Shown in pieces: positions 17,773 to 25,616 of a stretch of DNA of 64,000 nucleotides. Where the stretch lies: positions 18,586-82,585 of the forward strand of contig DASVTZ010000126.1 of NCBI GenBank assembly GCA_036387335.1, written 5' to 3'. The stretch is from Longimicrobium sp. (GTDB lineage: Bacteria; Gemmatimonadota; Gemmatimonadetes; Longimicrobiales; Longimicrobiaceae). Position numbers and translations under genes: made by a program. The notes beneath the pieces were generated by a model. It ran no database searches. It had not been told where the DNA came from and was given only the letters and a program-made list of their open reading frames with translations. Each line of letters starts with the position of its first letter. Positions within the stretch are counted from its first letter, which is position 1.

Positions 17773-18147
17773 CTATGCCCGATGAACCACGTTAGCGAGC
17801 CGATCTCGCAGGCGCCATAAAGTGTGGTCCGACCGTCGCGCATTGTCCTCGTGCACTTGGCCGCTCCGGATCGACTGAACGCGAGAACTCCGCGTCGGGC
17901 GCCGTTCCCCCCGTGCGCGGATCCGCAGGCGAGCCGCCGTGCACCGCCGTAACCGGAACAATTCGCGCTGCACCGGAAGAGAGGGCTCGCTGGTCGCTGG
18001 GAGGAACATCCAGAGCGCGTCCTCAGGGATCGCCATCTCCAGAGCAGTCATGTGCAGCCGCTGCATCTCGGCCCGCTCCTCGGGCGAGAGGCGGTTGATC
18101 TCCAGCTGAAGCAGCGCGGCGGCTCCCGCAGAGTGAGGGTGAAGCAC
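17773..18147 (-). CDS. Small protein of uncertain coding status
   Basis: 124 residues. The first 60 read as a real protein (LQLEINRLSPEERAEMQRLH, LEMAIPEDALWMFLP), helical and acidic. The rest is Arg-rich and irregular and may be out of frame, which would make this a truncated gene. It lies directly upstream of the TPR gene on the same strand and may be its broken partner. No family is recognised. Confidence 0.4.
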   Translation of the reverse strand: MLHPHSAGAAALLQLEINRLSPEERAEMQRLHMTALEMAIPEDALWMFLPATSEPSLPVQRELFRLRRCTAARLRIRARGERRPTRSSRVQSIRSGQVHEDNARRSDHTLWRLRDRLANVVHRA

Positions 18148-18497
18148 GGCTCACGAGCCCGCCGGCATGTGGCGCATGAAGTTCCCGGAGGCCAGGCGAG
18201 ACAAAGGACTGCGTGTTGGTCGGATCATGGGAGGTGGCCTCGAATGGAGTCGCCAGTCTGTCAACGGAACGGTAGCCTTCGAGAAACGTTCAACCTAGTG
18301 CCGTATGGTGGCGGGATTGGTTTGTCGACAAAATCCGCGTTGAGCGACCCGGGCGCGGCAAGAGAAAAGAGGCAGAATCGACCGCGCGAGTCGCTCCATC
18401 CCTTCCACGTTGCCACGCGCCGGGGCATCGGCACACCGAAAGCTAACCGGCCTCTACTCCAAACGTCGAAATCAGCATCGCTCTAGATCCGCTCCGG
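18148..18497. other. Intergenic 350 bases at the left boundary of the low-GC island
   Basis: No gene, hairpin or convincing promoter is seen. The base composition falls here from GC-rich to the lower-GC cassette that follows. The segment must hold the promoter of the plus-strand cassette, unless the first gene starts later than given. Confidence 0.5.
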
Positions 18498-20057
18498 TTG
18501 CGCCACGTGTCGGACAGCGATGTGCGTCTCCTGGCAGAAGACGATTCCGTTTCGGACCGGTACGCCTTAGCTTCAACAGGCCGTAAGATCTATTGGGTTG
18601 TACCCTGCGGAGGGTTGCCGCATCCGACCGGCATCTACGGTCCTCCACTCCGGGTACGCCTCGGCTGCACCGTCGACGTTCCCGCAACGATGAGAGAGGC
18701 GGCTCTGAGCCAGTTCTGGACCCACCAATCGGTTCGCAAGTTCGCAGGTGACGCGGACCCCGTTGCCGCAATCACTCACCATGCACGAACGGTGGTGCTG
18801 CGGGCGATGGATGCAGGATGGTCTGGCCCACCGTTCGATCCACTCGCCCTCGCAGAGTTCCTAAAAATTCCTGCGATGCCTACCGATGCGGTTCGCGACG
18901 CCCGCACCGTCCCAATTGGCACCCGCGGTTTACAGATCGAGTTCAACCCAAACCGTCCTCGTGGTCGCGTTCGGTACTCTGTGGCGCATGAAATTGCGCA
19001 TACGTTTTTCCCGGACTGCGCGGAACAGGTACGCAACCGTGCGCCACACTTGACGCTTGAGGGCGACGACTGGCAACTAGAAGCATTGTGCAACATCGCG
19101 GCAGCCGAAATCGTCATGCCGATCACCAGCGTTTCGGTCCCCGCCGACGAGCACCCCGATATCGAGCGGCTTCTAACAGAGCGTGAACGGTTCGATGTCT
19201 CAACCGAAGCAATCCTTATTCGAATTGCGCGTGCTTCCACCCAGAAGATGGCGATGTTTGTCGCCTCCCGCACACCTCAAGGCAGGTACCGCGTCGACTA
19301 TCTGGTCCCATCACCCGCCTGGGGAGTCCCGGGTGTTCGGCCGGGATTGGTGCTCCCGACCGGGTCCCATGTGGCAGAGTGTCTCAGCATTGGGTTTACT
19401 TCCGCCGGTGAGGAATCCTGGGGGCGGAGCGATATACCCGTGCATGTGGAGTGCGTAGGGATTCCGCCGTACCCGGGGGGGAAATTCCCGCGCGTTACAG
19501 GACTCGTTTGGCGCCCCGACGAAGTCGCCGCTCAAGGCGCATCCGAGTGGATCCGTTACGTCCGCGGGGACGCCACCGAACCTCGAGGCGAACGCTCGTT
19601 GATCGTCCATGTGGTTAACGATGCGAGCCCTACGTGGGGCGGGAGTGGATTCGCGTCGGTGCTTCGTCGCGTATATCCGAACGTACAGCGGTCCTTCAAG
19701 ACCTGGTGGGTAGGAACGCCAGGACCTCGCCTGGGCCGGCTCCACCTAACTGAAGCTACCGCAGGTATATGGGTTGCGAGCGTCGTCGCGCAGCACGGGT
19801 ATGGCCCGTCTTCGACCCCGCGCCTTCGCTACGAGGCACTACAAGAGGGTTTAGAGAACGCGGCTGCCGCGGCGGTTTTGCACGACCTTAGCGTACATAT
19901 GCCGCGCATCGGTGCGGGTCAGGCGGGGGGAAGGTGGGAAGTGATTGAGGATATGATCCGGGACGCGTTCGCGCGGACGGGCCGGCGTGTTACCGTGTAC
20001 GATTTGCCGATGGGTACCTCTAGGTCCGCAGCGCCTACGCACGTCGGGGAGGCGTAG
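18498..20057 (+). CDS. ImmA/IrrE-type metallopeptidase fused to a macrodomain
   Basis: Up to 519 residues; the start is uncertain (TTG at 18498, GTG at 18507, or ATG at 18690). The N-terminal half has the ImmA/IrrE zinc signature VAHEIAHTFF (His164, Glu165, His168) followed by LCNIAAAEIVMP. These are gluzincin-like proteases that often cleave repressors or antitoxins. The last 150 residues resemble a macrodomain: SLIVHVVNDASPTWGGSGFA, then VASVVAQHGYG and a final helix, the fold that binds ADP-ribose and in some families removes it from proteins or DNA. The stop abuts the next gene's GTG. In a conflict cassette this may be a sensor/regulator combined with an ADP-ribose-reversing antidote; that pairing is inferred. 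Confidence 0.8.
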   Translation: MRHVSDSDVRLLAEDDSVSDRYALASTGRKIYWVVPCGGLPHPTGIYGPPLRVRLGCTVDVPATMREAALSQFWTHQSVRKFAGDADPVAAITHHARTVVLRAMDAGWSGPPFDPLALAEFLKIPAMPTDAVRDARTVPIGTRGLQIEFNPNRPRGRVRYSVAHEIAHTFFPDCAEQVRNRAPHLTLEGDDWQLEALCNIAAAEIVMPITSVSVPADEHPDIERLLTERERFDVSTEAILIRIARASTQKMAMFVASRTPQGRYRVDYLVPSPAWGVPGVRPGLVLPTGSHVAECLSIGFTSAGEESWGRSDIPVHVECVGIPPYPGGKFPRVTGLVWRPDEVAAQGASEWIRYVRGDATEPRGERSLIVHVVNDASPTWGGSGFASVLRRVYPNVQRSFKTWWVGTPGPRLGRLHLTEATAGIWVASVVAQHGYGPSSTPRLRYEALQEGLENAAAAAVLHDLSVHMPRIGAGQAGGRWEVIEDMIRDAFARTGRRVTVYDLPMGTSRSAAPTHVGEA

Positions 20058-21674
20058 GTGCCACGCAGAATCGTACTGCTCTCAGGGCACGTCGCTACCG
20101 GAAAGTCCGACGTCGCTGCGGCCCTAGACGAGCGTTTTGGGGTTCGCCTCTTCAAGACCCGAGAGGTGATTCATCAATTGAAGAAGGTGGAGCCGGAACG
20201 TGGTGCGCTTCAAAGGGCGGGGGAGGCGTTAGATCGGGAGACCAAGGGAGCGTGGGTCGCAACCGAGTTGCGCCGCTTCATTGACACGATGGGTCCAGAG
20301 GGCGCGGAGTCGATAGTCGTTGTGGATGCGGTCCGGATACGGGCCCAATGCGACGCAGTGCGGCGCGCCTATGGGTCAAGGGTGATGCATGTGCACCTCA
20401 CTGCGTCCAAGGCTGTGCGCGAGGAGCGGTTTGGGTCCCGCGAGGGCGAGGTGCAGGAGCTTGCGAGCTACGATGCTGTCCTTGAGAACCGAACGGAGCA
20501 ACAGGCGGACACACTCAACGACATCGCGGATATCGTGGTGAACACGGAGCGTAACACGATCGCCGATGTAGTCGTGCGGATCGCGAGCCGAATTGGTCTC
20601 TACGGGCGAGGCCTCGACCGGACTGTTGATGTTCTCGTAGGTGGGCAGTGGGGCAGTGAGGGAAAGGGGAACGTCGTCGGTTATCTTGCTCCCGAGTACG
20701 ACGTTCTGGTGCGGGTGGGTGGTCCGAATGCGGGCCATCAAGTTTATCAGGAACCGGTGCCGGACACATTTTACCACCTCCCTTCCGGGACCAACCGAGC
20801 GCCGCATACCGAGATAGTTCTTGGACCTGGGGCGACGCTTGAGCCCGTGCGCCTCCTCGAGGAGATAAATAAAGCGCATTTGGACCCGAGTCGGTTACGC
20901 ATTGACCCGCATGCGATGATCATCGAACCTGGCGACCTAGCAGAGGAGGCTCGGCGCCTCACTGGCTCGATCGGCTCCACGGGTCAGGGTGTCGGTGCGG
21001 CTACTGCGCGCAAGGTTCTCAGAACCGGAGCGAAGCGGAAGGTGCGGCTCGCTAAGGACTTTCCCGGCCTGAAGCCGTTCTTGCGCCCGACGCTCGACGT
21101 ACTTGATCGCGCGTATGCGGCTGGCAAGCGGATTTTCCTGGAGGGCACGCAGGGGACTGGTCTCAGCCTTCATCACGGCGAGTACCCTTATGTCACATCC
21201 CGCGATACCACAGTGAGTGGATGCCTCGCCGACGCTGGAATTGCTCCAACGAGGGTCCGCCGGATCGTGATGGTCTCTCGGAGCTATCCTATCCGCGTGC
21301 AGGACCCGCCCGGTGGAACCTCTGGGCACATGCCAATCGAACTTGACTGGAAGACGGTAGCGAATCGCGCGGGCCTAGACGCTGCCGAACTCAAGGCGCG
21401 TGAGAAGACGACGACGACAAAGCGCGATCGGCGTGTGGCTGAGTTCGACTGGACCTTGCTCCGGCGAGCAGCGACACTTAACGGTCCTACTGATATCGCG
21501 CTGAGCTTCACCGACCACCTTGACGCGGCGAATCGGGCAGCGCGACGCTTTGACCAACTAGTCCCGGATACTATCCAGTTTGTGGAGGAGATCGAGCGCG
21601 TAGCGGGGGCGCCGGTCTCCCTCATTGTGACCCGGTTCGACTACCGGAATATTATCGACCGTCGCCAATGGTGA
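20058..21674 (+). CDS. P-loop kinase fused to an adenylosuccinate-synthetase-like (PurZ-type) domain
   Basis: 538 residues, GTG start directly after the previous stop. Residues 1-180 are a P-loop NMP-kinase-like domain (GHVATGKSD Walker A near 10-18, IVVVDAVRIR later). From about 190 it is PurA-like: GGQWGSEGKGN, VRVGGPNAGHQVYQ (His227), GSTGQGVGAA, GTQGTGLSLHHG. At the position of the catalytic Asp13 of PurA (QWGDEGKGK) it has Ser200. Asp-to-Ser at this site is characteristic of PurZ of aminoadenine phages, which uses dGMP instead of IMP. The domain is about 345 residues against about 430 in PurA. Likely product: a succinylated purine nucleotide, possibly phosphorylated by the fused kinase. 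Substrate is inferred. Confidence 0.8.
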   Translation: MPRRIVLLSGHVATGKSDVAAALDERFGVRLFKTREVIHQLKKVEPERGALQRAGEALDRETKGAWVATELRRFIDTMGPEGAESIVVVDAVRIRAQCDAVRRAYGSRVMHVHLTASKAVREERFGSREGEVQELASYDAVLENRTEQQADTLNDIADIVVNTERNTIADVVVRIASRIGLYGRGLDRTVDVLVGGQWGSEGKGNVVGYLAPEYDVLVRVGGPNAGHQVYQEPVPDTFYHLPSGTNRAPHTEIVLGPGATLEPVRLLEEINKAHLDPSRLRIDPHAMIIEPGDLAEEARRLTGSIGSTGQGVGAATARKVLRTGAKRKVRLAKDFPGLKPFLRPTLDVLDRAYAAGKRIFLEGTQGTGLSLHHGEYPYVTSRDTTVSGCLADAGIAPTRVRRIVMVSRSYPIRVQDPPGGTSGHMPIELDWKTVANRAGLDAAELKAREKTTTTKRDRRVAEFDWTLLRRAATLNGPTDIALSFTDHLDAANRAARRFDQLVPDTIQFVEEIERVAGAPVSLIVTRFDYRNIIDRRQW

Positions 21675-21720
21675 CGCGGTTGCCGCCGACCGGCCGTTCA
21701 ACAACCCACAACACCTGCCC

Positions 21721-22350
21721 ATGGCCTTTTCGCTTGCGGAATTTGCACGAGTCCGACCATACGCGTTTCACCTCACAAGCGCCGCCAACCTTCCGCGGAT
21801 CCGCAGGGAACGCCGATTATACCCGACTCTGCAACTCGCCGCCCTTGCCGGACGCACTCACCTTGCACGCGAGCACCGGCCAGTGAGCGTTTGTATTGAG
21901 ATCGACGGAGAAGTCGTGCACCTGCGGGACCAGGCACCGCTCCGGGCGAGTAACGTCGTCCTTTCCGATACATGGACGTTCGGTGATGTGGTCGAGATGC
22001 TGAATAACCGCGTATTCTTCTGGCCCGGTAGTGATACTCGCCCGATCCCGTCGGGGCAGCGCCACTTCGAGAGGTACGCTAATGAGTCTATAGCCATCCT
22101 CCGGGTCCCGACCGATCTCCTCTTCAACAGCAACCCTCTCCCTGTGCCGGAATTTTGCAAGTGGAACTCGGGGGCACCGCGGTGGACGCGCGGCATTCGA
22201 CCTGTCCGAGGGGCTGACACATTTCTCACCGCAGACCAGTCTCCATACCGTGCGTCTGCTGTAGTGGAGCTTACGTTCCCGGGGCCAGTCCTCCTGCCCG
22301 ACCCTACTCATCTGACCTACGCGGTAAACGGTACCTGGGAAGCGCTGTGA
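21721..22350 (+). CDS. Small protein, possibly ADP-ribosyltransferase-like (DUF7002-like)
   Basis: 209 residues. It opens RPYAFHLTSAANLPRIRRER, a layout seen in ART-like proteins such as DarT (His near the start, then a helix of the type that ends in a Leu/Ile-rich turn). The middle has NNRVFFWPGSD, and later come RVPTDLLF, PEFCKWNSGAPRW and VVELTFPG. This pattern recalls the DUF7002 family, from memory only. Its stop overlaps the GTG of the radical SAM gene. With a macrodomain two genes upstream, an ADP-ribosylating toxin or modifier is a reasonable hypothesis; the catalytic residues are not certain, and it might instead be a binding protein. Confidence 0.55.
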   Translation: MAFSLAEFARVRPYAFHLTSAANLPRIRRERRLYPTLQLAALAGRTHLAREHRPVSVCIEIDGEVVHLRDQAPLRASNVVLSDTWTFGDVVEMLNNRVFFWPGSDTRPIPSGQRHFERYANESIAILRVPTDLLFNSNPLPVPEFCKWNSGAPRWTRGIRPVRGADTFLTADQSPYRASAVVELTFPGPVLLPDPTHLTYAVNGTWEAL

Positions 22351-23294
22351 GAGAGGCGCCTCGAGTTCTTGAATGTGATCCCAACCGGCCGCCGATGGAT
22401 GTCCGGGAGAGCCGAACGATGCAGATAGTGCACGCATTCCCGAGTGTCGACGGGATAACGACCAAATACGTATTAGATGCGGGCGATGCGCTTGTGGAGT
22501 GCACCTATGTCGACCGCCCGGAGAAGCATATCCTCTGCTTCTCGACAGCCGTTGGATGCCCTGTGCGCTGTGGGTTCTGCGCGGCGACGCCCTTCCGCCG
22601 CCGCATGTCCGCGGATGAAATGGTTGCGCAGGTGTACGCTGTTGTGGAGGCGACTGTGCCCTGGAAGGTGGAGAAGCCGGTGCTCTTTAGCGCGATGGGC
22701 GAAGGGGAGCCTCTTCTATCACAAGGTGCCGCGGAGGCGCTACTTGAGGCGCTCCAAAGACTCATGCATCTGCGTCAGTCGTCGCGGGCTGCGGTCTCCA
22801 CTACAGCGATCAAGCCACATATCGTGACCTGGCTGTCGGAGTCGGCGCCCCCCGAACTCAAACTGCAGGTCTCACTTCATGCGACCACAGATGCTCAGCG
22901 CCGGACGGTGATCCCGCACGCTGCTCCCTTGGCGGAAGTGCTGGAAGCCGGCCGCGCGTTTCTTGCCTCCCGTCCCGGTATGCTCGAATGGAACTATGTC
23001 TTGATCTCGGGACTCAACGACGCACGCTCCGACGCCTTACGTCTAGCCTCAATTCTACGCCCTGGAGATGTTGTTAAACTCAACCGTCTAAACCCTGTTC
23101 TCAATGTCGCATGGCAGCCAAGTGAGCGAGTGGCAGAATTCGCCGCGATCTTGACCGCCTACGGTCTGCGTCCTGAACAGTATTGCACAAATGGGGTTGA
23201 CGTAGCTGCGGCTTGTGGCCAGCTGAAGTCTCGGGTTGCCCTTTGGTACGACCGCTCGCCGGGGGTCTCATGCCTGCACGTAGGCGCGCGGTGA
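22347..23294 (+). CDS. RlmN/Cfr-like radical SAM enzyme lacking the RNA-binding N-terminal domain
   Basis: 315 residues from a GTG that overlaps the previous stop. The cluster motif is Cys71, Cys75, Cys78 (VGCPVRCGFC), followed by MGEGEPLL, the RlmN GEP segment. Two further cysteines needed for RlmN chemistry are also present: Cys64 in LCFSTAVGC, aligning with RlmN Cys118, and Cys290 in AACGQL, aligning with Cys355, the methyl-carrying residue. RlmN and Cfr methylate adenine in rRNA and tRNA. This protein keeps the catalytic core but is about 60-70 residues shorter at the N-terminus, where RlmN holds its substrate RNA. It may methylate a purine in a different context, such as phage RNA or a nucleotide from the PurZ-like neighbour. 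Confidence 0.85.
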   Translation: MREAPRVLECDPNRPPMDVRESRTMQIVHAFPSVDGITTKYVLDAGDALVECTYVDRPEKHILCFSTAVGCPVRCGFCAATPFRRRMSADEMVAQVYAVVEATVPWKVEKPVLFSAMGEGEPLLSQGAAEALLEALQRLMHLRQSSRAAVSTTAIKPHIVTWLSESAPPELKLQVSLHATTDAQRRTVIPHAAPLAEVLEAGRAFLASRPGMLEWNYVLISGLNDARSDALRLASILRPGDVVKLNRLNPVLNVAWQPSERVAEFAAILTAYGLRPEQYCTNGVDVAAACGQLKSRVALWYDRSPGVSCLHVGAR

Positions 23295-24574
23295 CGAACA
23301 ACGGTACTAGTGGCCCCTATCCCGAGCGCGCTGGTAGTGCGGAGAGCGGTGGCGACCGCCTCTCGCAGCATTCCGAGTCACAGGCCGCGAGCAATCGTCG
23401 TGAGACTCCGTCTGGCGCTGAACTGACTGCGGCGGTTGAGCGCGCCCATGCTCGCGCACTGGAGTATCATGATAACCTCGGTCGCGAGGCGGATCTGGCG
23501 CTGAAAGCGCTGAAGGCTCGTAAACCAAGTTCCTTAGAGGAGGCGATCCTTCGATTTCGTGAGCACCAGCGTCGGGATCCGCACCCTAATATCCCTGCGG
23601 GCCTGTTGCCATCCTCGTCTGCATGCACATACATCGCGGACACAGGCATGCTGTACCCGTTCAGCTTCTCTCGCGAAGACCTGCAACTGGCGTCGCTAGA
23701 CCTTCCCCTGCTTGGGAGGGCCGTGCTGTGGGATGAGGAACTGAAGGAGAGGACAGTCGAGATTGCTGACGGCACCGCGTTCGAACTCCCGCCTAATTCA
23801 ATTGCGTTCGTTACGCTCGAACCATACCTCCAGCTCCCCGACTATATCGCGATTAGATTCAACCTGCGCGTCCGGAATGTATATCGTGGCCTGCTCCTCG
23901 GGACCGGACCGCTCGTAGACGCGGGGTACCAGGGGCGCCTAGCATTTCCACTGCACAACCTGACCAACAATCCCTACAGGTTTTATGGCGGGCAGCGCAT
24001 CGTCTCCGTTGAATTCACGAAGCTGAATACCACCCGAAATCAAAACACTGACGGCGGCAGTGTTTTGGAGAGCTCCACAAGCGGGGGGCTCGAAGCACCG
24101 TTTGTTGTACCGTTCCGCGAGCCGAAGCACCCGATTCCTGACCACCGCCGGGACGATCCCATCGCCGCGAATTTTCGCAAAGCGGGAGTAAGCCACGTCG
24201 AGAGTTCGCTGCCATCACTTGGCCTAAAGGTTGAGGAGCAGAGCAGAAGGGTTGATGAGAACCTCAGAAGTCAGAATGCACGCATTACCGCCGCGACGCG
24301 GTGGTTCACGGTCGGCGGTGCAATAGCTCTCATCGGAGCCCTTGTTACGCTAATCGGCATTGCATGGCAAGCTCAATCAGAGATGCGAGGTGTCGCTACC
24401 CACGAACGCGAGTTGATTGAACGGCTCACGGCAGCGCAACAAAAGGTCATAACCGACTCCCTCACAAAACTCGAACAACGTATCGTGCGCACCGAGGACG
24501 CAATCTGTGCTGCGGCTGGGGCGGCAGACACCTCCAGGAATCTCCCTGTCGAGCTCACGAAGCTTTGTCGATGA
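23291..24574 (+). CDS. Membrane-anchored dCTP-deaminase/dUTPase-fold protein
   Basis: 427 residues from the GTG at 23291, which overlaps the previous stop as GTGA; an ATG at 23270 in the same frame is the alternative. A charged helical N-terminus (about 110 residues) precedes a dCTP deaminase-type beta fold (about 130-245) with FELPPNSIAFVTLEP, IRFNLRVRN and GPLVDAGYQGRLAFPLHN. In Dcd the last motif contains the catalytic Glu (roughly VLEFYN); here Pro stands there. A coiled coil and one membrane helix (about 338-360, GGAIALIGALVTLIGIAW) follow, then a 60-residue helical tail. It probably senses or sequesters nucleotides at the membrane instead of deaminating. It ends the cassette. Confidence 0.75.
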   Translation: MTNNGTSGPYPERAGSAESGGDRLSQHSESQAASNRRETPSGAELTAAVERAHARALEYHDNLGREADLALKALKARKPSSLEEAILRFREHQRRDPHPNIPAGLLPSSSACTYIADTGMLYPFSFSREDLQLASLDLPLLGRAVLWDEELKERTVEIADGTAFELPPNSIAFVTLEPYLQLPDYIAIRFNLRVRNVYRGLLLGTGPLVDAGYQGRLAFPLHNLTNNPYRFYGGQRIVSVEFTKLNTTRNQNTDGGSVLESSTSGGLEAPFVVPFREPKHPIPDHRRDDPIAANFRKAGVSHVESSLPSLGLKVEEQSRRVDENLRSQNARITAATRWFTVGGAIALIGALVTLIGIAWQAQSEMRGVATHERELIERLTAAQQKVITDSLTKLEQRIVRTEDAICAAAGAADTSRNLPVELTKLCR

Positions 24575-24576
24575 CG

Positions 24577-24764
24577 TTACTGGAGATACGGCACGTGAGC
24601 TTCGGCCGCGGGCTCGGGGGAGCTGAAGCGTTTGAGTTGGGGAGCGTCGGACCGGGCGACCAGGTCGTCGATCCCACGCGTTCTAAACGAGGGTAGGCTC
24701 GCAGCGATCTTGATCGCCTCCGCCCAAACGCGGATGCCACGCCGTCGTACTCTGACCTTTTGTG
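24577..24764 (-). pseudogene. Possible C-terminal fragment of an unknown gene
   Basis: On the minus strand, just past the HNH gene stop, a frame reads GIRVWAEAIKIAASLPSF and continues with coding-like codon use to EAHVPYLQ and a stop at 24577. No start codon fits near its beginning, so it looks like the tail of a truncated gene. The cassette's last gene ends three bases away on the other strand. No family is recognised. Confidence 0.3.
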
Positions 24765-25616
24765 TTAGGCGGACGCGCCTAGATGGCTCTCCTCTAGTAC
24801 AACAACCTTTTCGGCGAGTTGTTGGTTGTAATTCGCGCCGCTGCCGCTGAAGTGAACGCGTCGGTGGCAGTTGGGACACAAAGCGACCACCCATCGCGGG
24901 TGATCGGGCCCGCCATCCGCCCGTCGGCGAATATGATGCGGCTCTAAATACGGCGAGCCAGATGGCGTGAGAAACGGGGCCTCAGATCCGCAGCCCTCGC
25001 AAAACCCCGCAGCGCGTCGCAGTACGTATGCGCGCACAGCCTGGCTGCGATAGTAGGCGTTCGCTTTTCTTTGCTGTGGGGTGGCGTCGAGGGAGGCAGT
25101 TTCGAGCGCAATCTGCCTGAGCTCCTGGAGAGATTTCGTCTTTGCCAAATCGTTCGCTGGCGGCCGAACGACAATATCTGCGGCGGCAGTTCCTTTCTCA
25201 GAGTTGACTGGCGCGAGCTCGAACACGATAACGCGTCGGGGCGCTCCCTCTCGATCGGCAGCAACCTCTACATGGTGTCCGGTATACAGCATCTCGGCGA
25301 CGTACCGGACGGTGCCTGGTCCCGTATACTCGAAGAGGTGGAGCGATTTAGAGAGCTGGAAATGGTTCTGAATGGCAAGGTTCCCGCGGACCATTTCCAT
25401 ATCCCCAATCTGCCCCTCGCCTGTATACCAGAACGTACCATCGTTCCTGAATCCGTCCTCGTACCCGTACTGACCACCCTGCTCGCCCGTGAAGATCCAC
25501 ACCATGGGGTAGCGCGCAGGCGTGCTGATTCCACCCTGCTGCTGACCGCCGAATTGCTGGTGTAGTTCCCTACGCCGGTACACAGCTCCCGAGACGAACA
25601 TAGATGGTACTTTCAT
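24765..25616 (-). CDS. SRA-like domain + HNH endonuclease (McrA-type restriction enzyme)
   Basis: 283 residues from the ATG at 25616, which overlaps the NUDIX gene's stop as ATGA. The N-terminal half (GAVYRRRELHQQFGGQQQGG, MVWIFTGEQGGQYGYEDGF, MEMVRGNLAIQNHF) is the SRA/YDG-like domain of McrA-type enzymes, which flips modified bases. The C-terminus is an HNH nuclease: CEGCGSEA, LEPHHIRRRADGG, then CPNCHRRVH, with the paired CxxC zinc sites. This architecture cuts DNA carrying base modification, and related proteins such as ScoMcrA cut modified or phosphorothioate DNA. It probably restricts phages with modified genomes. Confidence 0.85.
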   Translation of the reverse strand: MKVPSMFVSGAVYRRRELHQQFGGQQQGGISTPARYPMVWIFTGEQGGQYGYEDGFRNDGTFWYTGEGQIGDMEMVRGNLAIQNHFQLSKSLHLFEYTGPGTVRYVAEMLYTGHHVEVAADREGAPRRVIVFELAPVNSEKGTAAADIVVRPPANDLAKTKSLQELRQIALETASLDATPQQRKANAYYRSQAVRAYVLRRAAGFCEGCGSEAPFLTPSGSPYLEPHHIRRRADGGPDHPRWVVALCPNCHRRVHFSGSGANYNQQLAEKVVVLEESHLGASA

